DNA from: Sanguinoderma infundibulare
Lineage: Eukaryota; Basidiomycota; Agaricomycetes; Polyporales; Polyporaceae
Reading direction: 5' to 3'
Length of the DNA stretch: 64,000 nt
Assembly: GCA_032821775.1 (NCBI GenBank)
Contig: JAVLRN010000009.1
Coordinates: forward strand, 1,054,001 to 1,118,000
This document shows, one piece after another, positions 11,832 through 24,125 of this stretch (positions are counted from its first letter, which is position 1; each line of letters opens with the position of its first letter). The notes below the pieces were generated by a model. That model was given only the letters and a program-made list of their open reading frames with translations, ran no database searches and was not told the DNA's origin. The translations under genes were made by a program, and so were the position numbers.

Positions 11832-13693
11832 CTTGGACCTTGTGCTACAATAATCTCGCGTCTGGCACCGGGACGCCATTCCTGTGATAGATCCTTGTAT
11901 GTGTGGGATAGATACAACAGCAGAGTGCATGCACTGCATTGCGACGGACTGGGAACCGGACCATACTTACTCTTCACTTCTTGCGCATGTTTTTGCGGTC
12001 GTCGATTTCCGTGTGTCTCATGATATTCTCTTTTCGAACCGTACGTGTTACCGGTCGCTGTGAGTGCCTTGTGCGCTCTCCGGCCCCTCTGTTCCCGCCG
12101 ATTTCCTCCGCGGCATTCGTGTACTCGTGCACCCACCTTCACATGCGCGAAAATGCAGCATGTGAATTGCCTCTCGCGGAGTGGGAAGTCGACAAGGACG
12201 TCGCGAAGCCGTCGCCCTCGCCTCGTCGGATGCATCCGCCAGAATGGGCGACGTAATCCCGAGGCCCAACGCACCGCTCGAGGCGCAAACGTTCGCACAG
12301 GCTCGCACCAGCCTGGCGTTCCGTCCCAAGCGGTCCCCCCTTTCTGTACCATGCCGTTATTCGACAAGTACCACCAAGTGGCTGCTACTGACAAGCCGTC
12401 ATCGGATCCATGGATCCACGCATGTGCATCTGTGTGGTTTGGTTCCGTGAATGTTGCGAACGCTACGCCCAGACGGTGATGGTGTCATGCTGTGGGAGCG
12501 GAGGCTGTTGTGTCGGTGGCGTCTCTCCGAGGGACGAGGGATTTGGGCCTGATGTTTTTTGCCTCCGATTCGATCGCGGGGTGCGCTCGCTTCCCCTTCT
12601 GGCCGGGTACGAGCGGATACGCCGCCAAGAAAGGGTGGGTGCAAAAACAAACCCTTCCGCCCTCCCTGCCTTCCTTCCAACTTCCGAGTCGTCAGTCTGA
12701 GTCACGCAGCGCGCTCCTGTCCAACGTCCACTGCCCGACGTTCAATGTCGGGGCCCGAGACCTGTCTCGAAGGCGCGGGTGCACATGCGCATCGACTACA
12801 CCTGCCAACTCGCATTCAAGCTCGCTCGGCTTTAATTATGACATTGCGCAAGACACCGTAGGCTAGAGCGTACGCAGGCCCTGGCTGATGCACATTGTAC
12901 AGATCTCCTCGGCCGCATCTAGGATCGCTCTTCCTCCTTCCGGCCTGCGCCCACGCTCGGTTCTTTTACGTGTGTTTTTCGGACGCAGTCCATTTGGAGG
13001 AAGCAGCCCGAAGCGCGACGCCAGGCGCGCAAGGGAGGGCTTCTATAGCCTCGGGGCTCTGAGGGCGAGCCAGCCAATGAACTGCAAGCTTTCCGGCCAT
13101 GCTCAATGCAGCACGCGGGGGTTATGACGCAGGCCCGGAATAGCGCCCCCTTTAATAACGACAAGTGCAGTAGGACATCACACCAGCTGGAGCTGAGCCG
13201 CTACCAGTGCTCGAGTCGACGACAGCCGGCTGGGAATTACTGCGATTATCGTGAGTGGGTACAGTGTGCCGTGGTACGACGGAGATTCCAATAACGGTGT
13301 CCTCCCATTACTATATACAGCAGCGTCAAGGGGTAGGCTACTCGATACGACACAGAGGGAGGAATGTCTGCCAATAGCCCGGGATGGTATCATCGTGTAT
13401 GAACACAAAGCAGGATGGGCAAAGTACGAGTACAACAACGACAACAGGTGAGACGAGACGTAAGTGATGCGATTGTCCATGATGGCGACGTAACAACATG
13501 CACATGGGAGTCGAGGGAATATATGGCAGAAGTGGTATGGGGGGCGCGGCTGAACCGCGACGGCGTTAAGATGGATCTGCCGGAGATGGCGGGGCGATAG
13601 AGTGAATTGTCCGAAGCGGGGAGGAGGGGAGCCGACAGTCCGGTAAGGCTCGGACCCAACATGGATGCGAGTGAAGGCAACAAGCGAAAACGT
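11832..13693. other. Intergenic stretch, no supported gene
   Basis: This GC-rich stretch lies between the convergent 3' ends of the NIPA and Zn2Cys6 genes. A minus-strand frame ending at 11,974 closes with a basic tail (ENIMRHTEIDDRKNMRKK), and an upstream frame has C-ending codons, but no intron set joins them convincingly. No repeat or RNA gene is seen. Confidence 0.45.
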
Positions 13694-15284
13694 TCAGTGC
13701 GCAAGCGGCAGCGACGGACGACGGTAAGGCTCGTCGGACAAGTCGTACACCCGAGGCCGGATGCCGCGCCGCGAGGTGGACGGGTACACGCACTTGAGCT
13801 TGCGCTTCGCGCATTGGCTACGCACATGGTCAGCACGGGTTCATCTCGAGGGAGAAACACATGGGTACTCACTTGCACGTCCGATCTTGTGAGTTCGAAG
13901 GCGGACTCTGGCACGCAATTTTGCGCTTGCGACAGAAGAAACAGGCGAGGGTAAGAGGCTTCTTGGGGCTGTCCTCGATCAAGGACGAGGGACGGGGTAT
14001 AGGCGGCGGAGCCGGAATGCTTGGGATGGAGAGGACATGGTGAGCAGGATAGAGCGAACGTGCAGCGTCGTCCAATGGGCATGTACTGTTGTGAAGGGTA
14101 TGAATGTCATGTACTTGCTGTGGCCGCGGTGCGTGAATGACCCGGTAGGGATAGCTGGACGACGGAGATACTGGGCTAGAACCATACCCTGACCCCTCGC
14201 CAGGAGGATCGAATCGGGGATATGAGTATGGGCAGGAGGGTGGTTGGTAGAAGTGGACGTTCGTATGGCTAGGCAAGGCCCCGGGCGAGTAGTGTGCGTC
14301 GGCATGGGGTTCAGGGTGCGGGTAATTGTCGTAGCCAGACTGCTGCTCGAATGCGAAACCACCTGCGAGTCATTAAGCGCGAACGTCAGTCCATAGGGAA
14401 GACTGGGCTAGGAAGGCGGTGTGCATACCATGTTCTGGGAACCGATCACAATAAGGTGTATCGTCGATCGGCGAGTCCGTGAAACTTTCTTCGAAGTAGC
14501 CCCTTGATGGATAACCGGCGTGGCCCACAAACAAGGACGACCCAGGATTGTGGTACGAAGAATGAGCGTCAGGGAGGGGATAAGTGATGGTCTATAACAA
14601 TAAAATAATGAGTCGCATGGCTCAGCGGAGCGGACAACGTGACTGACGGTATCGCAAGTGAGGTCCGGCTGATTAAACTTGGGCTTTGAGAGCTGCGGCA
14701 CGAAGCCTGCTTTTTCCCCACTGTCCGAGCTGACACCATCGTGTTCGGGATACTGCAAGGAGCGCACAGCGAACTGGGACGACACGCCACTCAAGCCTCT
14801 GGGCTGGTTGAGGGAAGAAGGGGAAGGGTTGGTCGAGCCCTCAGAGTCTCCTCGCCCCGAATATGAACTCGCTGGGGTATCGCTGATGTTGGAGGGTGAG
14901 TGGTTGGGGGTGGCAAACGGGTAGGCGGCTATCGAGCCATCGGGGGATTGATTGCAGCCCTCCGAGATAGGTATCTGAGGAGAACGGTTACGAGGAGATT
15001 CGCGGAGGTAGACGAAATGCACCTGCCGGAAATGCATTCTGGAGAAGCAAGGACGCGCCAATGTAACCGGAGTCTCCGTTGTGCGCGTATGGAGTCCCGG
15101 CGTGACCAGCATACTCGGGAGAGTCGTAGCCGTCGGCGCGATGGTAATATCCTGGAACCGGCTCAAAGTCGGCTACGTATGGCTGGCAGGTCGAAGGGGG
15201 GTCGACGGGCGTGCCCAAGTAGTCGGAGTCCGCGTCGAAGTCGGGAGCGCCTTGGCAAAGTTGCGGGAGCTGTTGGGCGGACAT
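13694..15284 (-). CDS. Transcription factor with a C-terminal Zn2Cys6 cluster
   Basis: Starts at ATG 15,284 (MSAQQLPQL). Most of the protein is low-complexity Ser/Pro/Tyr-rich sequence without a named domain, as in activation regions. The last two exons carry a binuclear zinc cluster: ACFFCRKRKIAC, an 11-residue spacer, then CNQCAKRKLKC and VYPSTSRRG, i.e. C-x2-C-x6-C-x11-C-x2-C-x6-C, followed by about 25 residues to the stop at 13,694. A 51 nt intron splits the cluster between Cys4 and Cys5. C-terminal placement with the LTLACFFCRKRKIAC motif is, from memory, a recurrent Agaricomycete arrangement; most fungal Zn2Cys6 factors have it near the N-terminus and add a fungal_trans domain, absent here. 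One splice solution needs a 16 nt microexon near 15,035. Target genes are unknown. Confidence 0.85.
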
Positions 15285-18200
15285 GACTAGCGAATATGGC
15301 AAGTGTGCAAGAACGTCGTGATGGGAGATGACGGGGCAGGCGCAGAGGAGATGGGAGGGCAGGGAGAACAAGTGTCAGTGTCGGAACGAGGGCAAGGGGA
15401 AAGTTCAAACCGCGGGGTCTTTGTAGGTCCCATCGTATATGAAGTGAAGAGAGCCGGGAAGCGTACGGTGTCAGGGTAGGAGCGACTAGCGCCGACGCCT
15501 CGGGGCAGAGAATCCGGTTAGATTTACTATTAGATTCTCGACTTTCCACAGTCAGATGATCCCTCCACGCCCTCCGACCTCCAATCTATTTCTCGGCCGT
15601 GCCCAGATTAATCCGACAGATTTACTTCCGTTTTCCATTGTCTTCTCCCGGGTGTGCTCCTATCCCCACAGCCGACCGCTTGCGTCGGTCCTCTCGATCC
15701 CCGAGGACTCGCCTTCGCTCTCGCGATCCCAAGGGTGAAAGGGTGGGCTTGAGAAAGCGCGCCAACGGTGACATGAATTTGTATTTTCTTCTGGGGTTGC
15801 AGCGGCCTGCCCGGGACTCACTCCAAAGGAAAGCGGACATCCTCGACCAATCCTCGACGCCCCCTGGGGGCTTGCCCTGCCAATCCGGGCAGGGTCATCG
15901 CCGGATCCCTTCACTTGGTAGCGGTGTCGGCCAGGCTTCAGACAGGGCCATCGTCCGGCAAAACTTTGCGCTCCATCTTGCCAGCATCGCTCTTCTCCAT
16001 CGGTGATGCCCGCATGCGCAATCGAGCACGACGGCGTCATTCGCCGCCCGGGACAGTGGGCTCGGAATGCGGAAGGTAATTGAGTGGCCTGACGCCTCGA
16101 CGTCAATCAATGGAGCATTTACCCAGCTCTCTAGAAGCTATGCCACAAGGTTCTCCAAACATCGTACAACAAGATTGCCGAGGCCGAAGCTCGCGCTCGC
16201 ATTATTTCCCAAGTCGCCGTTCAATACATCCTGCTCCCAAGTGGGCGTTGCTCACACGATGAGCGATTCGCACTTTGCACCCCAGCTTCTGCTTAGACTG
16301 CACTAGATCTCCTGCCTGGTGTGGTCTCCTTACCGATCCGGCATCAAGTTCTCTGGCCTCAATGAAATCCGTCCTAAAGCAGCCACATGCGCCTCGTGGG
16401 GCGTCGTTCGCTCCTCATACAACGAGCATGTGCTGCGCCAGATCGAACCGTCCAAGCATCGTGGCCCATGGGCAGCTGCACGTAGGCTCGGCCATGACCT
16501 CTCGCCATGCAGACCACCGTCTTCCGGTCTTCATCCTTCCTGCGTACCACTCCCACCAAGGTGGCAGTGCGCATCGTGCAATCGGGACTTTTACAGGAAC
16601 AGCTTGCCAAGCAAGGACGTGGCGTGCCCTCGTTGCATCAGGACCTTCGTGTAGGGGTTCCCGGCTTGAACCCAGGCCGACTATCATGGCAATGTTCTGC
16701 GGGCCCGCACTATGCACGACGTCGTGCGGCTTGCCCAACCCAAGCCGCGCACGCGCGCCACAAAGGTGGTGTGGTCGTTGCACATACTTGAGCTGGTCTC
16801 GTCGCTTGCTGTTTGTGGCGGCGTCGTTCTAACTCGGTGCATCTGTTGCAGGGAGTCAGCGTGGCTCGTCAGTGTTCTTTTGCGGCAAGTGTAATGACAT
16901 GCATGGCTAAGGACATCACCATCATTAACGTCTCTTAGGTAAGGCCATTGTAGGAGTTGGAAAATGCTCCTGAGTTCGACTTCCTTGTTCTCGACTGGGG
17001 TGCTTCCGGCATCAAAGGCGTCTCTGCCAAATACAAACTCGCCTTTAGCTTCATCTCTGGAGGTTACCAACTTCCAGCTCTCTCCAAATGCGGATTGGGC
17101 GATTCGACAGCACAAAAATCGTCGCGATTCCCGTATCGGCCGTACGCCACCGTTGATAGTGGTCCCGAAGACTTCAGTTTGAGTTATAGTGCCCACATCT
17201 TGAAACTGCACTTCACGCGCGTCACCCCGTCCTCTGCGCTCTCAGCGTACGTGCGCGCCCTGGAGAGGTGACGGACACAAGGAATGTGGCGATAGCGATG
17301 GCCGCACTGACAACCTCTGCTGACATCACACGAACTCCTCCTTTGGAAATCCGCCCGCCTTATGTTCTCGCAAATGTTCGCATGCTCGTGCGTCTGGGAA
17401 GATCAGAACGCAGGCGCGAACACACGGCTCGCTCTTCATTTCGCTGACCTCGGGCACTCGTGCCGTTTTCTTCCTCTCCTTCCCGCCAATCGCGAGCCCG
17501 GGAGCCCACGGGAACCGCGAGCCGGCGGTCAGCCCAAGGGAAATCACAAAACAGGTGTTATTGAGGGAGGATGTAACGCGCCTTCGCCTTGGTGAGGCCT
17601 TCGTCTTCGATGGGCACGTCGAACGTCGCACTGCAATCCGAATCCCAGGGCTCAGAACGCGAAGGTCGGAGTCGAACGGGGCTGCAATAATTCGGGCGAC
17701 GCGCAACGCTGGATCTCTGTCGGCTTTTGAAGGGCTGCGGCCGGACCAGCACACAGGAAACTTCACACCCCATCCTGCGTCGGCCTCGCCTGCCTTCCCC
17801 TTCGCCTTCCCTGTGCGCGCAGACATGCTATGCGATCGCCCCCAAATCTAGACCGGCCGTGAAGCGAAGATTGGCAAAGGCGACCCAGGGCCGCACGGCG
17901 TGAAGCGAACCCAATCTGGGCTGCCTTCTCCCAAGTTCGCGCCGCAGTCCTCGCGCCGATCTGCTGCCCGGCGCCGTCGAGGCTCGATGCCGCGACGCAG
18001 CTCGCGCGCGCCCGAACCCCTCGCATCGAGCCCCAGAAGGCAACGGACGTCAGCGTTGCACGCTGCAGCGGTGCACAGCACGCCCCGCGTCAGCGTGCAG
18101 CGCGCCTGCCCTGTCTGGCCGACGACGCCTGTGTTCTTCTCCCGCGGCGTCGACAGCGCGACCGCAGTAGGTAGGTTTTCTCCGCCGACTGAGACGGTGA

Positions 18201-19650
18201 GACCCTCGAATGCGGCCATAGGACGTCCATCGAGAACGCGCCTCACGCGCGCCAGACGTGCTCGTTCTTTCGTGCCGTTCCTTCCAAGCGCGCCGCCTCT
18301 GGCACCCGCTTTAGTGTCGCACGACTGCTCCCGACGTCGGCAGCGCGCGAAGCTCGCGCGCGAAGCATTCGCTCGGTGAAAACGTACGCCGGGCAGGGCG
18401 CAGAAGGCCTGCGGGGGAGTTGACGAGGCGTGCCAGGACCTCCTCGGGCAAGGGAGCTATGGGCACAGCGCCCTTAGTGCGCCAGGCCCGCTGGACGGCC
18501 CACGCTCGGAACGGAGGTGGGGGTTCGAGGTTCGGAGGAGCGTCGAGGCGCGTGCGAAGCCGTCCGGGCTGGGTCCTTGACTGCACCCGGCGGCAAGGCA
18601 GCGCTGGGACTGAGTACTGATCGAGCACTGATTGTGTCCCCCTCGGCGATATAGCTCTATCGATGCGCTCCCAGAAGCGAGAAGCCAAGACGCACAAACC
18701 TTAAGTGGGAGGCCAAACCCGTCAAGTGCGCGCGCGCTCCCCGCAAGCCGCGCATTATCGCACTCAATCATCTTGAAGGTACAAGGTCCGAGATGAACGA
18801 CGTGTGATCGGGCTTCTTCGGTGCAGAACCTGATGACGATCACTGTGGTGGCTGCAGGCGTTACAAATTCAGCGGAGGGTGCCGCTCGCGACGATGAAGT
18901 CGGGGAAGCAGGTCGAGGCTGACAATTGCACGTCGGCGACAGGGAACAATGCATCGACTGTGGTCACTGGGCAGCTGAATGCTCGGCTGGCGAAGACAAA
19001 GGGTCAGCCAAACGCGTGTTTTGGGATCAGGTCGTGCACGTGTCGAGGGACGGGCGACGCATCCTGACGCATCTCCCAACGTTGTGCGTATAGGCCGCAT
19101 CGGACCACGGGTGGATGTTCATTCATGCAGGCCCGGGCACATCCGGAAGGTCGGGTGCGGTCAGCGAAGAACGTATCCTGAGGTACATGAAAACAGTTAG
19201 TAAGTATATGGGCGACATGTAGCGACGCGTGCGAGGACCCCGGATCGTGCCTTTCATTGTTCAGTGTCAATGCCAGAGTATTGGTAAATGACTACTGCAA
19301 CCAGGCCGCACAAGAACCGGTCATGAGCTCATCGTCCATTGCGACATGCGTTACGACGTTCGGGCTCTACCGTCTTTATACATCGCGTTCCACGTCCATG
19401 TGAAGTGCAGGACGTACCGAGGGTCGAAGACGGTTTACGGCTTTCGCACAGTTGAGGGAAGGCCGCGGACAAGAAGTCGGTTGATGTCGGCGCAGTCTAA
19501 GTGTGTCGAGGATTAGATTGCGTTCCTTGACATGGCTCCCACCGTGATAAGGATGATGCTGTAATCTGATATAATGAATACACATGGCTGCAAAATCCCC
19601 AAAACGTCCCTGCAAACGCATTACGGATGGGAACGATTGAGTTGATCCCG
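15285..19650. other. 4.4 kb gene-poor region
   Basis: The longest gap in the window. The first part (to about 16,100) is the upstream region of the Zn2Cys6 gene and includes pyrimidine-rich tracts. Around 16,500-17,270 the plus strand has C-rich codon use and a possible last exon (16,951-17,271) after a TAG acceptor, but no family match and no certain start. From 17,300 to 18,700 the DNA is very GC-rich with only overlapping shadow frames. 18,900-19,650 holds nothing I can support. Confidence 0.45.
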
Positions 19651-20721
19651 TCATGACAAGTCCTGGCTCTCGGGGAAGGGAACAGGATCGAGAGTGCGAG
19701 CAGCTTCGCCGTATGTGAGGACGCCGACATAGGGCATCACGTTGTACTTGAGGGTATAGTGAGCCGGCGGCACGTCCCTATGGAGATGAGCGCGTCAGCA
19801 TTGCCCTTCACATTTGTCAAGCAACGGGAGCGGAAGCGAGACAAGAGAAGGCTTGGTCTGGGGCGGGACCCACGACACAGAGCAAGTAGTGCCGGTTGCC
19901 GGAGCATGAAGCATGAAGGGGCACTCGGGGATGCCCAGAACGGTCGAGCAGAGAGATGGGAGCGATAGGGAATGGTGGAAGTCATAGAGCCAAGAAGGTG
20001 CCGAGTAGGAAGACGAGGATTCTCAGCTTGGGGTGAGCATGAGATCGGGAAGTACAGAAATGGAATAGGCAGGAGGAGGATCGGCGACAGGGGTCGAGAT
20101 GGGGACGAAAGAGGAAGAAGAGGGTCGGGGGTACTTACTCAAAGGAAGCGCTGACTTCGCGGAAGACGTATTTGTTCCGTGCAGCGACTGAGATCTGCGC
20201 ATTTTGCTTGCGTGTTACGATACGGTCCCAGATGACAACCTCGTTTTTGGTCTGGATGTATAAGTTGGATATGGAATAGAGGCGGGAGTGTAGGTGGGAT
20301 GCTTACGCCCTGCTTGTTTTCATACTCTGCGCTAACATAGACGAAGAGTTGCTTCGTGTTCCAGTTGAATAGCGGCGAGAGGTCTTTGGGCGAAGGTTGG
20401 TAAGCGCATTAGCATTTATCCCCGCCAAGGAAAGACTGGCCTGCTGTGAGGTTGAAGTTTACGAAAGCAAAGTCTTGGTTCTTGTTGGCGTACCGACGTG
20501 CATTGCCGGGGAAGCTGGAGAAGCCAGATAGGGATAAATAAGGGGGCGATTTCAAGACTTTGCAGGAAGACGCACACTTTGATGTTGGTCACAGACAAGT
20601 CACCTGGAGCAGGAGTTGCGGTGAACAGAAACGAGGAGAGGGAGATGGCGCCAAGGAGGACCATGAGACACGTCGATAGCATGGCGGAGACATTGTTGAT
20701 TCTAGAGTAGATGGTGTGCAT
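19651..20721 (-). CDS. spc3: Signal peptidase complex subunit SPC3 (SPCS3)
   Basis: Subunit of the ER signal peptidase. Exon 1 starts at ATG 20,721 with MHTIYSRINNVSAMLS, a single hydrophobic anchor, and SSFLFTATPAPGDLSV. Later exons give NKNQDFAFVNFNLTADLSP, LFNWNTKQLFVYVSAEYEN, NEVVIWDRIV, and the last exon DVPPAHYTLKYNVMPYVG, which ends PVPFPESQDLS with stop at 19,651. These match the SPC22/23 family along its length: N-terminal anchor, luminal beta-rich domain, the FNWNTKQ(L/V)FVY block and the Y-x-VMPYVG-x-L end. About 190 residues in roughly five exons. It is divergent from the acyltransferase at 21,033. Confidence 0.93.
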
Positions 20722-21032
20722 TCTGACCGTCTAGACCGAGACAAATGAATACGGCAAGCTGATCGTGAGTCCGAGAGGGGAGTGCAGGGGGAAGCGGTGG
20801 GAGGTCACTGTCAGGTCGGTGACCTGTGCGGACACGTCTGTCTTGCGTCTATGTCCAGCGTGCACGTGTCCGTGCCATCAGTGGGCGGGCGGGCGGGCGG
20901 GCCGGGAGGGGGCGTTCCATTCTGGGGCAGGGGTCGGGTGTGGCAAGAAAGGGAGTCGGACTTGTGGCCGCCACCTGTGCCTGGTCCTTGGTCTCCTCAC
21001 TCCTCCTCGCTGCTCGCTGCTGCTCTCTGGTC
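20722..21032. promoter_or_regulatory. Bidirectional promoter between SPC3 and the acyltransferase
   Basis: 311 bp separate the two divergent start codons. The interval holds AGGTCAC (20,802-20,808) facing GTGACCT (20,819-20,825), nested with CAGGTC/GACCTG (20,812-20,817 and 20,821-20,826), and five tandem GGGC units. Regulation of both genes from here is inferred from spacing. Confidence 0.55.
20883..20902. repeat. (GGGC)5 tandem repeat
   Basis: Five exact GGGC copies inside the bidirectional promoter. This could be a GC-box-like element or simple slippage. Confidence 0.8.
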
Positions 21033-24000
21033 ATGTCTGACGCCTACGTTGCTCACAGAATCATTCGCAGGATAGCCGGCTGGGCCGTCGTTTCCTTCTT
21101 CACAGAAATTCACGTAGTTGGCGGCGAGAATGTCCCGAGGCACGGTCCAATTATTGTGTGAGTACCAACGCCGCCTCCTGCTCTTGTCACCGTGTCGCTA
21201 TCTTCCACAGTATGCAATCTCCTGCTCTGTCGACACCGGAGACTGCAGGTTGGTCTCTTTGCTCCCTCCGCACGAGAGCAGCGTGTCTGCGTCCCCAAAG
21301 TCGCGTGGCACACCATTATCGTCCATCCTCCCTCCAGGCACCTTAGCCTCCCGGCTAGATGCATCCCCACGTTGCCCAGACACGAGGCTCGAAGGTCCCT
21401 ATGAAATAAGCTTCCCCATTGCCTCCATTTAGCCCTTGGAACCATTACGCAACTCCAGCCAACGTCGGTCTATCCGGCTCAAGCCTGCCACCACCCAGGC
21501 TTCTAGCCAGCGATCAACCACGCATGTCCGTTACCTGTCCAGGACGTCCCCCTGAACTAGAATGTCTCCACCAAGTTCTCACCGCGAGCCGCACCTCTCG
21601 CATATCTGAAACTCCTCGTGCTTTCCGAACATGCTTTCGATTTCAAACTAAACATGTACTCCAAGCTTTTTATCCACTCTTCTGTGATTGACCGCCTAGG
21701 GAATATCCACCTTCTGACCGCTTCTTGCAATTAGAACCGCGACCCACCATAATATGATGCTCGACCCTGCCGTCTTGTGTATGTGATACGCGTGTCTACC
21801 AATCCTGCCTACTCATCTTCTCCCAGCTATTGCATTTCCGTTCAAGAGGATTCTACATTATTGGGCCAAAGGTATGCCCTTCTCGAATGTCGCGCTTCTT
21901 TGAAATTCACCGGACCCTTCTAGCCTCCCTTTTTGCCAATCCCCTTATGAAGTACATCCTCACTTCGGCCGGTAATATTCCCGTTGACCGCAAGGCCCAA
22001 GACAAGCGTCTTCTCTTCCGTGGAACATTCAGGGCCCTCGCTGACGGCAAGGCTGTCGCCTTGTTCCCCGAGGGTACAAGTTATACCGAACCCCACATCA
22101 TGCAGGTCAAAGATGGCGCTGCGTGGGCCGGACTAGAATACATGAAATGGGCCCAAGAGAATCCAGACAAAGTCAGGAAGGGCGCCGACCAGGTCATGAT
22201 CGTCCCGGCCGCGATCGTCTATACGAACAAATCCAAATACCGTAGTCAGGTAGGTGACGTCGACGTCGACAGCGTTCCACCTTCCATTGACATTCTTACG
22301 TCTTAAGGTCATCATGGAGTAAGTTCCCTAGCACCCTTGCAACCTCCAAAGTTTCATGCCGCCTCTCTGTCAGGTTTGGACAGCCTATCAGGATGGAAGA
22401 CTATCTCGGTCAATTCATGTCCGGGGAGGAGGGCGCACCCCGGGCCGCCGTCAAGCGTTTAACGGCGGCAATCGAGAGAGAACTTACCCAGTCTACGGTC
22501 AATGCACCTGACTGGTCAGTCGGTCTCTTGCCTGTCTATTTCCTTGCTCTGACCCTGGCCTCGCACTCATTACAGGGATACCCTTTACGCAGCTAGGATG
22601 GCACGGGACCTCTTGTGGCCAGATGAACGGTCTATCAACCTCGATGAATTCGTGACCATCTCACAAACGTACGTTCCACCATTCGGCTACTGGTCCGAGG
22701 GTCGCTGACAAGCTAACTCTGATGCAGTCTTGTCGACCTCTTCTCAACACCCGACCTCGTTCCGAACATGAATGCAATCAAGCGTCACCTCCTGACGTAC
22801 TACTCCCTGCTCGAATCCGCCCATCTCACGAACTCTGTTCTTTCTTCCCTGCCCCTGCCAGCCACTCTCGATCCTCGCCAGCCCGTTCCCCTGCCGAGCC
22901 GCTTGCTTACGCTCAGTATTCTCGTCCGAGACTCAATAGCGCTTCTCCTTCCTCTGCCGTTCTCCATCGTGCCTCTCCTACTTCATGCCCCTGCGTATGC
23001 AATGAGCCGCTTCGGCGCGCGGCTAGTAGAGGACGAGGAGGAGACTCAGGCGCAGAACAAGGTTGTGTTCGGCCTATTGCTCCTGCTGATGATATACCCT
23101 GCTGCGTTCTTCTTCGTCTGGGCGTTCCTGTGGTATACCGCGGGAGGCGCGCTCGCGGCAGGGTCGTTCGTGTTCCTTTTTGCGATGTACCACAACCGGC
23201 TGATCAACTGTAAGTCTCTTCCCTTGCTCCGCGGCCCGAGCCGTCCGTTCCTGACGCGAATTCTGACCCTGCGTTTGCTTACCTCGTCGCTCCCCCCGCA
23301 TATACGCGTCAACGTACGCAGTCTCGTATGATCGGTGAGTGCTACGCGCCGCAGGCGCACCCCTCAGCACCTTCCCAGATCCAACTGACACCTCTCTTCT
23401 GATCTGCCCATCTCCACAGCGCCAAGCGGCTCGTCGCCGCCTGGCGGGTCCTCGTCGGCGTTTGGGCACCCAAGCGGTGGGACCTCTCCCTCTCCGCGGT
23501 CGCCCAGTACACCGTGCCCAGAATCCCCCCAGAGAACCCCTGGATCGACCGCTCCAAGGCCAAGTCCAAGTCCCGTCCCGCTACGCCCTCCGCGTCCACT
23601 CCGACGCCCTCCGCCTCGTCCTCCACCTCCGCCACCCCAACTCCGTCGACGCCCGCGAACGCCACCGCGGGCCCGAACACGACCCTGCCCGCGGGTTCTA
23701 GCGCGGGGAAGCGGCGCCGCCCGCCGTCGCGCAAGCTCATCCGCCACGTCCTCCGCGCCCGCGTCGAGGCCGCCAAGGCGCTCGCCTCGCTCTTCGCCCA
23801 GCTCGAGCGCGCGTCGGACGCCAAGCGCGTCTGCGCTGCCGTGCACCTCGCGCACGCGTGCGGCGGCGGCGTCGACCCGCCCTCTCCGCCGCTCGAGCAC
23901 GAGACGCCGGCGGGGGTTGAGACCGTGCCGGAGCCGCAGGGCTGGCGTCACGCGCGCGAGGTCGTCGCGTTCCTGCGCGCACGCGGGGCCAAGTTTGGCA

Positions 24001-24125
24001 CGCTGGAGGCCCCAGTCGAGGGCGATTGGGCGGCCCTGAGCAGCGACGGGGAAGGATACGAGAGCGAGAGCATGAGCACGTCAGAGAAGGACGAGATTGT
24101 GTGGGTGCCCTCGAGCAACCGCTGA
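21033..24125 (+). CDS. PlsC-type glycerolipid acyltransferase (GPAT/DHAPAT-like)
   Basis: Membrane acyltransferase that should acylate glycerol-3-phosphate or DHAP. Start ATG 21,033 (MSDAYVAHRIIRRIAGW). Motifs in order: ENVPRHGPIIV, block I THHNMMLDPAVL, block II AGNIPVDR, block III FPEGTSYTEPHI, block IV VPAAIVYTN with KYRSQVIMEFGQPI. A middle region DLLWPDERSINLDEFV is followed by two strong hydrophobic segments (LLLLLMIYPAAFFFVW and SFVFLFAMYH). The tail has low-complexity Ser/Thr/Pro stretches and ends in an acidic, Ser-rich end. Intron 1 is exceptionally long (577 nt); the others are about 50-65 nt. It belongs to the same subfamily as the gene at 37,192-39,269 but is clearly diverged. 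Substrate is family inference. Confidence 0.87.
21158..21734 (+). other. Unusually long (577 nt) intron of the acyltransferase gene
   Basis: Donor GTGAGT at 21,158 and acceptor TTAG ending at 21,734 join ...GPIIV to TATHHNMMLDP in frame, right across a conserved block. Nothing coding is recognised inside. Confidence 0.75.

Noticed and set aside
11813..12394. 193-codon minus-strand frame
   Set aside because: Overlaps the end of the NIPA gene and has random-looking composition; a basic C-terminal tail in another frame could not be joined to it.
16319..16654. Cys-containing plus frame (CASCNRDF...CPRC) resembling a zinc finger
   Set aside because: A single CxxC...CxxC without a hydrophobic core, an ATG context or a neighbouring exon; likely chance.
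22768..24125. Separate gene for the C-terminal part of the first acyltransferase
   Set aside because: The exons join in frame with the PlsC domain and match the long tail expected for this family.
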